Shown here in pieces: positions 17,469 to 26,740 of a stretch of 64,000 nt of DNA. Made by a program: the position numbers and the translations under genes. Under the pieces are notes generated by a model. It made no database searches and was not told where the DNA came from. It was given only the letters and a program-made list of their open reading frames with translations. Origin of the DNA: Oscillospiraceae bacterium (GTDB lineage: Bacteria; Bacillota; Clostridia; UBA1212; UBA1255); contig SVJB01000010.1 of assembly GCA_015069185.1 (NCBI GenBank), positions 1 to 64,000 of the forward strand, read 5' to 3'. The number at the start of each line of letters is the position of its first letter. The stretch's first letter is position 1.

Positions 17469-19319
17469 TCACTCAACAGTAAACATGAATAAACGATCAT
17501 TAACGGGTACTTTGGTTGTCAGTGTGATACGATATAACGTATCTACACCCCAACGTGCCGGTATATTATGAGTCTCAGGCCAAGCTTTATCAAGCGCCTC
17601 AATGTTATATTCTAAAATAGGATCATAACATATTGTCTTACCGCATAGCACAAAGCTATGGTCAAATAATTTTTCCGGAGGATATAATGTAATAAGACTG
17701 AACATAACTGTACCTTCTCCTACGAACTCAACAAGATCGGAAATCTCGATACGTGATCCATTGATCACAGCCCCTCTCTTATAGCATTTAAGTCCGGCTG
17801 CCTCCGGATATGCATCTGTCAATTCAAAAGAAAAAGCACCTGTTTTCTCATCATATTTGTAGTCCCTTGCCTTATATGACAAACCATCATGCTGTGCAAC
17901 ACCATTAAAAGTAGCACAATTATGATAATCAGATCTCATTGACCAGATTGTGTACCGCTCCTTGCTAAAAGTCCTCTTAGTATACTCACCACATCCGGCA
18001 TCGACAAATAAAGGTTGTCCATCAGCAAAGACAATAAACGAACCCACATCATTGTGATTGTGACCCTCTGCGTTAGAGCCACCTTTAAGCGACAAATACA
18101 AACCTTTATTCAAATCTGTAAACTGCCTGGACCCTGCAATACCAAGCTTCTCAAAAATAAAGTACTTCACAGGCACATATTTAGTAGAAGGTATACGCTC
18201 TTGCGTAAGGAAACGCAAAGATCTATAACATAGATAATCATCTAGCCGGGACTCTGTAAGTTTACCTCCCAATTTCCATGCACCATAACTCTGCATTTCG
18301 GAAGATCCACACAGTTGGCCCCATTGATATACAACAATCGGTTGTGGCATTGCTCCTGCCGATGCATCTGCAAAATTAATAACTCGATTCTCGCTTATAA
18401 CAGCACGTACTGCAAACTCACCTGCTTTGCGCATATACGGGTCTTTGAAAATATTTATATACCCATTTGTCATGTCATATAATACAAGTCCTGCATTAAA
18501 TAGTGCCCCACCTGAAACATTCCAATAACCGGGCCCCTCTTCACAGGCGCCATCCTCACTGCACTGGACAAGATAATTATCAAGATATTGCATACTTTTC
18601 TCAATAATAATATATCGAGTAGCCAGATTGCTACAGGTGAGAGCACAAACAGATAGAACATTTGAAACAATCCATGGTGTCCAATTATTGACAACGTTTC
18701 CTCTGATGCCACTCCACAAACCATGTTCCCACATAGCGCAGTCATCAAGGTAAGGCTTAATAATCCTGCGCTCTAACTCGTACAATATACGTTGATTGAT
18801 AAGAACGGTAACCGAGTCAAATACTTCTCTACACAAATGATACACCATAGCAAGGCTACTGCCTGTGGTTGCAGCAAACAAATCGATATAGTCTACCTCT
18901 TCTTTAAATGCATACGGCAGACAGGTATTCACTCCGGCCATCGGTTGATTGTGAGCCGGAAGGACCCAGGTGGTCTCTTCCAGAATATGCCAAACCACAT
19001 CTATCAGCTTCTTGGTGAAACGCCCTTCGCCTTCTAGTTTCTCTGCCAGAGCCAAATCAAGCATCATCGATCGTCTGTCAAAAAACTTTTTTTCATACAC
19101 TGAGCGATTGCCGTTTTCTGCAAACATCATATATTCTGATGCATTAAGCAACGGAATATCAACTGTAAGCCATTTTGCCCCTCGTGCGATAGCCGGCTGA
19201 GTATGTTCGGGATTGATTTTCTCTCCATCCGGCAAATCAACGAACAAACGAAAGTCTTCGAATGGAACTACATGTCCTGCAATTTTATACTGTTTTTCAG
19301 CAAATAATCGTCTTTTCAT
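17469..19319 (-). CDS. Heparinase II/III-like polysaccharide lyase family protein
   Basis: Start at the ATG at 19319 (616 residues, GGTGG site). No signal peptide is seen, so it is probably intracellular and acts on imported oligosaccharides. The N-terminal two thirds form an alpha/alpha toroid (for example WVLPAHNQPMAGVNT, GLWSGIRGNVVNNWTPW, EEGPGYWNVSGG). The C-terminal beta-sandwich has the diagnostic HNHNDVGSFIVFADG with FVDAGCGEYT, as in heparinase II/III and alginate-lyase-like proteins that cleave uronic-acid polymers by elimination. The specific uronate polymer cannot be inferred. It is followed 46 bases later by the isomerase gene. Confidence 0.8.
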   Translation of the reverse strand: MKRRLFAEKQYKIAGHVVPFEDFRLFVDLPDGEKINPEHTQPAIARGAKWLTVDIPLLNASEYMMFAENGNRSVYEKKFFDRRSMMLDLALAEKLEGEGRFTKKLIDVVWHILEETTWVLPAHNQPMAGVNTCLPYAFKEEVDYIDLFAATTGSSLAMVYHLCREVFDSVTVLINQRILYELERRIIKPYLDDCAMWEHGLWSGIRGNVVNNWTPWIVSNVLSVCALTCSNLATRYIIIEKSMQYLDNYLVQCSEDGACEEGPGYWNVSGGALFNAGLVLYDMTNGYINIFKDPYMRKAGEFAVRAVISENRVINFADASAGAMPQPIVVYQWGQLCGSSEMQSYGAWKLGGKLTESRLDDYLCYRSLRFLTQERIPSTKYVPVKYFIFEKLGIAGSRQFTDLNKGLYLSLKGGSNAEGHNHNDVGSFIVFADGQPLFVDAGCGEYTKRTFSKERYTIWSMRSDYHNCATFNGVAQHDGLSYKARDYKYDEKTGAFSFELTDAYPEAAGLKCYKRGAVINGSRIEISDLVEFVGEGTVMFSLITLYPPEKLFDHSFVLCGKTICYDPILEYNIEALDKAWPETHNIPARWGVDTLYRITLTTKVPVNDRLFMFTVE

Positions 19320-19353
19320 AAGTAAAACCACCAATTCAAATTAATCATGTTTA

Positions 19354-19851
19354 CTATACATGTACAGTATTCAACCACCAGATTCCTGCATTCAGATAAC
19401 CTGCAAAGCTGACCCAAACAATATACGGAATCTGCAAATATGCCGCCACTTGATATACTTTCTTATACTCAACTACGGTACACACAATCAGATATAAAAG
19501 CACCAAGAGCCATGCAAGCGCGACTAAAAAGCTTCGTAAATTAAAGAATATTATGCTCCATGTAAAATTAAACGCCAGGCTGGCTATGTAGTACATCAGG
19601 CCTGAACGTGCTGCCTGCAGATTATTCTCTCTTCTATTCCAGATTATTGCAGAACTAATTCCCATCAGAATATATAAAATTGTCCATACAACAGGAAACA
19701 AGAAAGCCGGCGGCGCGAGCGGTGGAGTCTTAACCTCGGCATAAATGTTCATATTCTCCTTTGTCAGCAAAGCCGATAAAATCCCAACGGCCAGAGGTAT
19801 CACGATAGCAACTATGTAACTTCTGATATTAGCCCTTCTTCCAGATAACAT
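19354..19851 (-). CDS. tspO: TspO/MBR family membrane protein
   Basis: A 165-residue, five-helix protein typical of TspO (tryptophan-rich sensory protein / benzodiazepine-receptor family). Seen: YAEVKTPPLAPPAFLFPVVW with the PP...FP..W signature, YILMGISSAIIW, LAFNFTWSIIFF and a C-terminal YIVWVSFAGYLNAGIWWLN. Family members bind tetrapyrroles and related ligands. AAGGAG precedes the ATG. It is the first gene of the co-directional set running to 14453, 34 bases before the lyase gene; the functional link to the lyase is unclear. Confidence 0.9.
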   Translation of the reverse strand: MLSGRRANIRSYIVAIVIPLAVGILSALLTKENMNIYAEVKTPPLAPPAFLFPVVWTILYILMGISSAIIWNRRENNLQAARSGLMYYIASLAFNFTWSIIFFNLRSFLVALAWLLVLLYLIVCTVVEYKKVYQVAAYLQIPYIVWVSFAGYLNAGIWWLNTVHV

Positions 19852-19946
19852 AAAAACTCCTTAAACAATTATGTCAATAAATAATATATATTAAGGATCT
19901 GGTGAAAAAATGTCGCATGAAATCAATCAAGTGCTATTCATTCTAT

Positions 19947-20183
19947 TTATATTGTAAAATACTTCTTCATCTCTTCTATCATGTCACAAATATTAACTTT
20001 AAGGGCACTGCAGAGTCTAAATAATATCTCTAATGTAGGTAGTCGTTTTCCATTTTCTATTGCACTAAGATGAGTTCTATTAATGCCTGCTAATCCACTT
20101 AATGTTTCTTGTGTCAACCCAGCCTTGCGTCTTGCTGCTCTGATTATATTTCCTACCTCCTGTGGATCAAGCCAATTTTCCAT
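19947..20183 (-). CDS. Small XRE-family transcriptional regulator
   Basis: A 78-residue single-domain Cro/C1-type helix-turn-helix protein: IRAARRKAGLTQETLSGLAG, then INRTHLSAIENGKRLPTLE. The ATG at 20183 has AGGAG nine bases upstream and is preferred over a TTG three codons earlier. Target unknown. The 224 bases upstream to the next gene are AT-rich, with no clear RNA or operator. Confidence 0.85.
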   Translation of the reverse strand: MENWLDPQEVGNIIRAARRKAGLTQETLSGLAGINRTHLSAIENGKRLPTLEILFRLCSALKVNICDMIEEMKKYFTI

Positions 20184-20407
20184 AATAAACAACTCCTATA
20201 ATAATATTTTTATACAGTACTATTTATAACATTTATCACAATTTTTTCAATATATTTTTTGAAATTTTTATAGGAAATTGGCGGTTAAATAAAAAAATAA
20301 TATGCATTGCACTTAGTGGTTGAAATAATTAGTACTAAAATCAGCAGGATAGAGAATTTTTATCATAAATATTCCGCTCATGTTTTTGTAGTTATTGTAC
20401 ATAGTAT

Positions 20408-21124
20408 CTATTGCTGTATAATATAATTTGCACCTATGATTGACTTTAATAATTCAATAATTTTAGGATTTCGTTTTATTTTATACCTAATTGAAAAGTA
20501 AAGAAATATACAGCCAAAAACAAATACAATTAAAGACCAAAAACAGCCACCCGTCATTCCAAATAAGTAAACTTTATTTTCTGAGGGTGATCCTCTAAAA
20601 AAATCAACTACAAATCTTAGTATTCCAAACCAAATCATGGCTATCGGCCATAACAAATCTTTAACATAAGATTTTTTTTCTAACACCAAAAGGAACAAAG
20701 CTAACAACAGCCATATAAACATTTCCAACAGAGCACTCGGAAATAATATATAATCATTAGAGGCTGAATATCCAATCGTTATTCCATAACAACATCCTTT
20801 TATCAGACAGTCAATTTTCGAACTGAAGCACGTAACAATTAATGGAATAGCAACAAAATCGCCTAATCTCCCTGTTTCTATTTTCAATAATTTACTCATA
20901 ATAATGATTAAAATTGCATCAAAAAGAATTAAACCATATAATCTTTTTCCAGCTATGTATCCACTTGCCAAATAAGATCCTATACTGGCTCCAATTGCTC
21001 CATTAATAGAGAAAGCAATATAAACCAAAAACATACATGGTAATGTAATATTATATTTTTTTCTTCTAAAAGCACAAAAGGGAAATGAAATAACAACTGC
21101 TAAGATTAAAACTAAAGCATTCAT
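20408..21124 (-). CDS. Lgt-like integral membrane protein (prolipoprotein diacylglyceryl transferase relative)
   Basis: Start at the ATG at 21124 with GAGGAG (238 residues). About seven membrane helices. The central segment GRLGDFVAIPLIVTCFSSKIDCLIKGCCYG and the later FGILRFVVDFFRG resemble Lgt and Lgt-like proteins (canonical ARIGCFLAGCCYG and ExxR regions). The Arg before GC-F in the canonical motif is replaced by Lys-Ile-Asp, so normal lipoprotein diacylglyceryl transferase activity is doubtful. It lies downstream of the IS110 remnant and may be recruited by the same event. A housekeeping lgt is expected elsewhere. Confidence 0.6.
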   Translation of the reverse strand: MNALVLILAVVISFPFCAFRRKKYNITLPCMFLVYIAFSINGAIGASIGSYLASGYIAGKRLYGLILFDAILIIIMSKLLKIETGRLGDFVAIPLIVTCFSSKIDCLIKGCCYGITIGYSASNDYILFPSALLEMFIWLLLALFLLVLEKKSYVKDLLWPIAMIWFGILRFVVDFFRGSPSENKVYLFGMTGGCFWSLIVFVFGCIFLYFSIRYKIKRNPKIIELLKSIIGANYIIQQ

Positions 21125-21224
21125 TTTATTTTCTCCTCGTATAATATTTTTAGATACAAATTTTGTATCTATATAACTTAATAAAATTTGTTCAATAGGC
21201 TTGTTAAGCCCATGATATAATTGT

Positions 21225-21486
21225 CTCAGCGTCAATCAGGTAATAGTTCTTTTTTCCTGTTGAACCGAGTTCGGTTACTTCATTTAAAAGTCTGTTCCCC
21301 GACATGGAAGTTAGCTTCAAACCTGCTGGCTGTTTGCTTAAGCTTCGGACAACCATTTAGCAGTGTAGTTTCGCATCTGTCCAACTTAAGCCGGATTCTT
21401 ATATGCGAGGGTGTTGATGCTCCATGATCATAGGTTTTACCAAGCCGATTGAACACTTAATTCTTATCACGAAAGAAGGTGATCTT
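21225..21486 (+). ncRNA. Candidate IS110 bridge RNA (guide RNA) region
   Basis: Directly after the TATAAT box and before the transposase start. Seen: a 5' stem-loop CAAtCAGG/CCTGtTG (21233-21262); hairpin AACCGAgtTCGGTT (21263-21276); GAAGttagCTTC (21307-21318); and a long stem formed by CTTAAG/CTTAAG and GGACA/TGTCC (21337-21390) enclosing a 26-base loop. A 5' stem-loop followed by stems with large open loops is the plan reported for bridge RNAs, whose loops specify target and donor DNA. Assignment rests on position and shape only; loop specificity cannot be read. Confidence 0.45.
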
Positions 21487-21597
21487 ATGACCCCACTTTA
21501 CGTTGGTATTGATGTAAGTAGTAAATCCAATGTTGTTTATCTTATGCTCCCTAACGGAGATAAAATTTGCAACTTCACTTTTAATATGGATTATTAA
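21487..21597 (+). pseudogene. IS110-family transposase, N-terminal fragment
   Basis: Thirty-six codons beginning MTPLYVGIDVSSKSNVVYLM, matching the start of the IS110 RuvC-like (DEDD) domain, where the Asp of GIDVS is the first catalytic acid. A GAAAGAAGGTG ribosome site precedes the ATG. The frame stops after CNFTFNMDY at the deletion junction. Full-length relatives are roughly 300-450 residues, so this is a non-functional remnant. Confidence 0.75.
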
Positions 21598-24500
21598 TGG
21601 TAAGATTTGTGCTAACCTCAAACTCAATACCATCATATATCAGAATTATAGTTTCAGCTTTAATCTCTCCGGCAGGTTCTTTCGCTTCAGAATTAGACAA
21701 AACACCTATCTTTTGTTCATTACCTCCATTACCCTTCCACGTATATGTAACACTGAACTTTTCTTCTTCGTTACTAAACGTCAAGTTTGCTTCTGAAGCA
21801 TATCCAAATCCACTCATCGTTATGGTAACACTTGGTTGAGTATATTCATGACTTTCAGAACACCAATCTGAGTTTATAGTACATTTAAAATATACCTCGG
21901 CTGAACTACCATCTGGACTTATCTGAGGAGATTCACCATCAGTATGTCCTTTTCCATTACCCTCTTTATCAACAGACATACTTCCACTTGGATCAATCTT
22001 TGTAATTTTTACAGATGGTGTAGTGGATTTAACAGTATACCTTGGCATAGCAACTATTACAGCATTATCTGCACCTTTATACTCAACCGTCTTGTTTATG
22101 TCTATTATAGAAAAACTAAATTTAGTAGGTGTATATGTTCCTGCATATAAAAGCGTAAATGATTTATCTTGTACATACACTTTTCCGCTTTCATTAGCAA
22201 CAAGTTCGATATTAAATTCATCAAGAGGAATACCATTGCTTGTATAACCACCATGTTGAGCTGAGTTTCTATCATACTTATATGTAAGTGTAATTTTATT
22301 ATTAGGAATATTCAATTTATTATTTTCAAAGTCATAGATTTGAACTTCAATTCTCATATCATGATCTTTGGTTATTTCATGAGCCTGCATAAAAGTACCT
22401 TCAAGCACATTATCTTTTTGGCCAACAAAATGTATGCTTATTGATTCAATTACTTTAGTTGTATTGTCTTCTCCGCTAACATCAAACAATATTGGACTAT
22501 TTTTATCACACCAATTTCCACCTTCATCATATACATCCCAAATGCTTACCGACTCAATTTTCCAGTAACCATCTTGTGTACCCTTATCTGTATTGGGAAT
22601 TCTATAACTAAACGTAGAAACGGGCACTGTCTCTCCTTCACTTTCAAAATTATCAGTTTTTACCAAAACACCATCAACAATATAACGGTCATTTGTTTTT
22701 AAATTCAGTATAACAGCAGAAGTTGATTTTTCAGCAGTCGATGCATATGCAAGCTGAATATTTAACTTCGCATCATTATTTGGTGCATATTGTTCTTTTA
22801 CTGGCTCAAATCCATAATACTTTGGTGCTTTTGGTGACCTAATTATAAACCTTGGTGACTCAGTTGCTATTGAAATAATGTTCTCACCAACAGTTACATT
22901 TGCGAAAACAAATATACCCGCACCAACATCAATTGCATTAAACTCACCCTCATAATATTCTGTAGCAGAGTTCCATATAATTTCACATGTTTTTTTAACT
23001 AGACTAGAAGTGTTGAGTCTATATGTCAATGTTACAGTATTATTAGTACTCAATCCAGTCATAGCAACACCTGTATCATCGTAAATCCTAACCTTCATTT
23101 TCAAAGGCAGCGCTTCATCTGCCATTTCAGAAGGTAAAGTGAAGTCATTCAAACTATCAGTAAACACTCTCGCTGTTATGCCCAAACTTACTGATATGTA
23201 CTTTCTTAAATTTTCCGCAAGTTCTACATACTTACCATCTAGAATCAAATACTGCAATTCATAGTCTCCAGATGTAAGGAATGTTGCAGTTCCTGTCCAA
23301 ATGCCAGCAACTGAATTATATACAAAACTCACTGATGCAGTTGTACCGTCTTTTTTAATGAATCTACCAGACACGGTTTTAGGTAATTTTTTTTCATCGC
23401 TTGAAGCAAACTTTATTGATACAGAGGTGGAAACAGAACGCTCTGCAGTCAAAGCTGCTGCATTATTAGTTTCACTCGCGGTCCACGTAACATTGCTTAT
23501 TGTAAATCCATGTACAACCACCTGCGGCCTTTGTTCTAAATCATATTCAACTCCATCTAGTTGTACACTTCTTAATATATACTTTCCAGGAGACATAAAT
23601 GTATAGTCTGCAATCCAAACCCCATCATTATTGGGGCAAGTAAAGTTTGTAATAACAGGTTCTCGTGTACCCTGAGCTGCATTTATAGATCGAATGAAAA
23701 AAGCTGTTACTTTACTAGGCTGTGCGCCATTTATGTACACGGTCACTTTTGTTGTCATTGGCTCTGTAGCAGTATCATAATCAAATTCTTTAACAGAAGT
23801 ATCTGCAGATACTACAACTTCTTTATCTGCGAGTTTCTCATTCGTAATTGGATATAAGGAAACACTTGTACCAAATTGAATATTAAATTGGCCCTGTATA
23901 TCCGAAGCAGCAAGAACATCATCATTTGTTAGCTTTGTACCATCAAGATACATAATTATGGTTATTCGTTTAGCAACATTTCTTTCAAGATCTGTAATCG
24001 CAGATAAGACTCTTCCATCATAGTCCATTCCCAAATCAATACTCTCAGAAGGATCTAAGACCAAAGGAACAATAACTTTTCCATTATCAGCATAATAATG
24101 TTCAGTGTCCATAATTGCAGCGGCTAGCAAGTTACCACCATCATCTACAAAAGCAACATTCATTGCAGCCAATAACTTCAAGCTTTTCGCTTGATCTTCC
24201 GGTGAATCTACATAATAAACATAGCAACTTCCACTTCCCTGTGTTGTACTATTTACTGATAATCCTGCACTCTTATCCCAAACACGATTCTCACCTTCGT
24301 ATCCAATCACCGTTTCAACTTCTATCATTTTTGGAATTGGTGTATTACTGCCTATTTCCTCTGTAACATCACGATGTGATCCCGAAACATACCATTTTTT
24401 TTCTTCTGATATGTAATACACTTCCAATGTATTATTTTCACTACTGCCATCCTCCAGGGTTTTTTCAAGAGTTATAGTATACAGATCTACTACAGTAGTA

Positions 24501-26059
24501 CCATCTTTGGCAACGGCTGTAGCTCTAACATTTTTTGTTTCGGTTAATATGTTGCCTTGTAATGTCAAATAACTGCCAGAAGCATTTGTTCTTACCCATA
24601 AATCAATAGCTACTCCAAATGTATCTTTTGCAACTTCAACGCCTTTTCCACCATTATTTATTCCACCTTCAGCAGGACTATCCGTTGCATATTTGATATC
24701 GACGGAAAAGTGTGACGGAAGACTTGCATCAGTTGTAATCAATGCATATATTGTACCATCCATAGTCATTCCCAATCTTTTACCTGTTGCTTGTACTTTT
24801 AATCCCTTACCACCATTATACTCAGAACCAACATTCATGTTTGAACCCACGCGTTCTTCAAAACGTTTAAGTATTCCATTAGTTATTACTGCATAACATG
24901 TTTTATTGTTATACGAAAGCGCATCTGATGCGCCAATACTATTTATTTCTTTTTTTTCACTACTTCCTTTAACTTGAACAGTACATTTTCCTATATTAAT
25001 AAAATTTTCAATAATTGCCGGTAATCCAGAATCCACCCATTTAATTGTATCAAGCTTAACAATCTCTTTGATTTTATTCAAATCCGTCAATACTTGGTTG
25101 TAGTCTTTCTTAAATTGCTCAAATTGTTTTATTTTGATTTTATTTTTGTTTAACTGTGAATCAGACACAGACATCAAAGACTCAGCTGTATATATTGTAT
25201 ATGCACTTGTATCCCCTCCGTTAAGTACATACAATTGAAGATTAGCACTTAAAACAATCGCTTCTAATTCCTGCTCCATTGCAAGCACAAACTCTGCATA
25301 CATGTTACAAAAATCACTTACCACAGTTTCGTCCATAGTAGGATTCGTTAACGACTCAGAATCTTCCTGAGAAGCATTCATCCTTGCAGTCATATATGTT
25401 CCCATTATTGAAGCAAGTGATGTCATATATGTACTATTTTGTGTAATACTCAAATATGTATTTGCAGCACGAGCATTTGCAGATTCCGCATCTGTTTGGG
25501 TTTCATATAATCCTATAGCATATTCACTAGCTTCGCCCATTTTAGTAGAGGTAATTGCACGTACTCCTAGTTTATTCGAAACCTCAAATCGGCTAGATAA
25601 TTCAACCCATGTGGCATAAGCAAAACTACTATTCAACCTTTCAACACGACCATCAGCCGTATATTCTGCACCATATAGTGGACTATTAGTCAAATCGGAT
25701 TTATTTAACAAAGCAGGACGTAAAATAAGATTATCTAATCCGTACACAGGATCTGACAAATTAATTAAGTTACCCCAAGTAATATTCTTTTTACTAAGGT
25801 CTTTATTACTATCTCCCACTTGAGAGGTGGCCGGCTCATTCTTTCCTGTAGCCAACGCTATCTCCAAGTTACCATTTGCAGCCACTGAGGTAGTAACTCC
25901 TGATACCTCAGGATTCTGAGATAATGCCAGCCAAGCAAATGAAACCATTGTCATCATAACAGTTGACAATACCAAAAGGATTGTGACAGTAATAACACGT
26001 TCCTTAAGTCCAACTAATGCTTTTGTATATTCAGTTATATTTTTCTTCGTTTCATTCAT
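21581..26059 (-). CDS. Large SipW-cognate/TasA-like fibre protein with Ig-like repeats
   Basis: Start at the ATG at 26059, which overlaps the preceding stop (TAATG) and has GAGGAG; 1492 residues. The N-terminus is a SipW-cognate-type signal (helix, then SFAWLALSQNPEVSG). Residues ~1-640 are clearly paralogous to the protein at 39656-41749 (WGNL, YGLD, DGRV and a C-terminal YLDGTKLTNDDV segment). About 850 extra residues hold repeated Ig-like beta-modules of roughly 100 residues (WIADYTFMSPGKYILRSVQLDG and WTGTATFLTSGDYELQYLI are aligned repeats). It is secreted, probably structural. It is the last gene of the long operon and its stop lies at the IS110 junction, so the natural C-terminus may have been lost. 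Confidence 0.65.
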   Translation of the reverse strand: MNETKKNITEYTKALVGLKERVITVTILLVLSTVMMTMVSFAWLALSQNPEVSGVTTSVAANGNLEIALATGKNEPATSQVGDSNKDLSKKNITWGNLINLSDPVYGLDNLILRPALLNKSDLTNSPLYGAEYTADGRVERLNSSFAYATWVELSSRFEVSNKLGVRAITSTKMGEASEYAIGLYETQTDAESANARAANTYLSITQNSTYMTSLASIMGTYMTARMNASQEDSESLTNPTMDETVVSDFCNMYAEFVLAMEQELEAIVLSANLQLYVLNGGDTSAYTIYTAESLMSVSDSQLNKNKIKIKQFEQFKKDYNQVLTDLNKIKEIVKLDTIKWVDSGLPAIIENFINIGKCTVQVKGSSEKKEINSIGASDALSYNNKTCYAVITNGILKRFEERVGSNMNVGSEYNGGKGLKVQATGKRLGMTMDGTIYALITTDASLPSHFSVDIKYATDSPAEGGINNGGKGVEVAKDTFGVAIDLWVRTNASGSYLTLQGNILTETKNVRATAVAKDGTTVVDLYTITLEKTLEDGSSENNTLEVYYISEEKKWYVSGSHRDVTEEIGSNTPIPKMIEVETVIGYEGENRVWDKSAGLSVNSTTQGSGSCYVYYVDSPEDQAKSLKLLAAMNVAFVDDGGNLLAAAIMDTEHYYADNGKVIVPLVLDPSESIDLGMDYDGRVLSAITDLERNVAKRITIIMYLDGTKLTNDDVLAASDIQGQFNIQFGTSVSLYPITNEKLADKEVVVSADTSVKEFDYDTATEPMTTKVTVYINGAQPSKVTAFFIRSINAAQGTREPVITNFTCPNNDGVWIADYTFMSPGKYILRSVQLDGVEYDLEQRPQVVVHGFTISNVTWTASETNNAAALTAERSVSTSVSIKFASSDEKKLPKTVSGRFIKKDGTTASVSFVYNSVAGIWTGTATFLTSGDYELQYLILDGKYVELAENLRKYISVSLGITARVFTDSLNDFTLPSEMADEALPLKMKVRIYDDTGVAMTGLSTNNTVTLTYRLNTSSLVKKTCEIIWNSATEYYEGEFNAIDVGAGIFVFANVTVGENIISIATESPRFIIRSPKAPKYYGFEPVKEQYAPNNDAKLNIQLAYASTAEKSTSAVILNLKTNDRYIVDGVLVKTDNFESEGETVPVSTFSYRIPNTDKGTQDGYWKIESVSIWDVYDEGGNWCDKNSPILFDVSGEDNTTKVIESISIHFVGQKDNVLEGTFMQAHEITKDHDMRIEVQIYDFENNKLNIPNNKITLTYKYDRNSAQHGGYTSNGIPLDEFNIELVANESGKVYVQDKSFTLLYAGTYTPTKFSFSIIDINKTVEYKGADNAVIVAMPRYTVKSTTPSVKITKIDPSGSMSVDKEGNGKGHTDGESPQISPDGSSAEVYFKCTINSDWCSESHEYTQPSVTITMSGFGYASEANLTFSNEEEKFSVTYTWKGNGGNEQKIGVLSNSEAKEPAGEIKAETIILIYDGIEFEVSTNLTINNPY

Positions 26060-26721
26060 TACAGGATTGCTCCTCTCTTCTGTGCATGTACCTCGGATAT
26101 ATCTATCCATAATTTGTCAGTCATAATATTGTTATCATATATAGTCAGCGTAGCTGTTAATTCACTTTGTATACCGCCCAGTAATAACCATCTTAAGTCG
26201 TCATCACTACCAGCAGAATCATAAAAACAGTATACCCAAAAACCATTATAATCGTCAATACCCAGCTGCTTATAATAATCAATACACTCATTATAAAACG
26301 GAGAATTAACACTTAAATAATGAGCCTGTGCCGTATATAGTTTTGACGATGTTTGAGAAGTCTTCAGAGTCATTTCTATAGAGCCTGATGAATCAGTACC
26401 GATATCACTGGTATCAGGAACAATCACCCTTATTTTTAAATAAATATCATCTATTGCCGGGACATATCCGTCTGCATCACTACTATTACTCAAAATAAAA
26501 TCTACACTACTACTTTCAGAATTCCATTTGATATCTGTTGTATTCGCACCGGATTCATCGTATATATAATAGTTACTTATCTTTTGTACAGTATACATAG
26601 CATTCTCGCTAAAGCTGGATCTGTATCTGCCGAGAGTTACATGACCAGGTAACAATACACATATACTAATCACCAGCACAAATGTAAATCTGATAACATT
26701 TTTTATAGCTTTATTAGTCAT
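26059..26721 (-). CDS. Small exported protein with SipW-cognate-type N-terminus
   Basis: 220 residues, ATG at 26721 with AAAGGAGAGG. An N-terminal hydrophobic helix is followed by TLGRYRSSFSENAMYTV, as in SipW-cognate leaders, then a beta-rich domain of ~180 residues (VDFILSNSSDADGYVPAIDD, YLKIRVIVPDTSD) that resembles the TasA/CalY beta-sandwich. There is no C-terminal anchor. Position between the beta-helix protein and the largest fibre protein, with overlapping stop/start to the latter, suggests a minor subunit or fibre starter. Function inferred from context only. Confidence 0.55.
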   Translation of the reverse strand: MTNKAIKNVIRFTFVLVISICVLLPGHVTLGRYRSSFSENAMYTVQKISNYYIYDESGANTTDIKWNSESSSVDFILSNSSDADGYVPAIDDIYLKIRVIVPDTSDIGTDSSGSIEMTLKTSQTSSKLYTAQAHYLSVNSPFYNECIDYYKQLGIDDYNGFWVYCFYDSAGSDDDLRWLLLGGIQSELTATLTIYDNNIMTDKLWIDISEVHAQKRGAIL

Positions 26722-26740
26722 ATAACCTCTCCTTTCTGTA

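Larger units (their letters stand above)
21198..21597 (+). mobile_element. Truncated IS110-family element: left end plus transposase start
   Basis: This covers the 456-base gap between genes. From left to right it holds a GGCTTgttAAGCC inverted repeat (21198-21210), a TATAAT box (21216-21221) without a matching -35, ~260 bases of structured non-coding DNA and the first 36 codons of an IS110-type transposase. The rest of the element is missing; the junction lies near 21575-21600, at the 3' end of the 1492-residue gene. Known: in IS110 elements a -10 in the left end pairs with a -35 in the right end only when the element is circularised. Exact ends cannot be set without a full copy. Confidence 0.65.
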
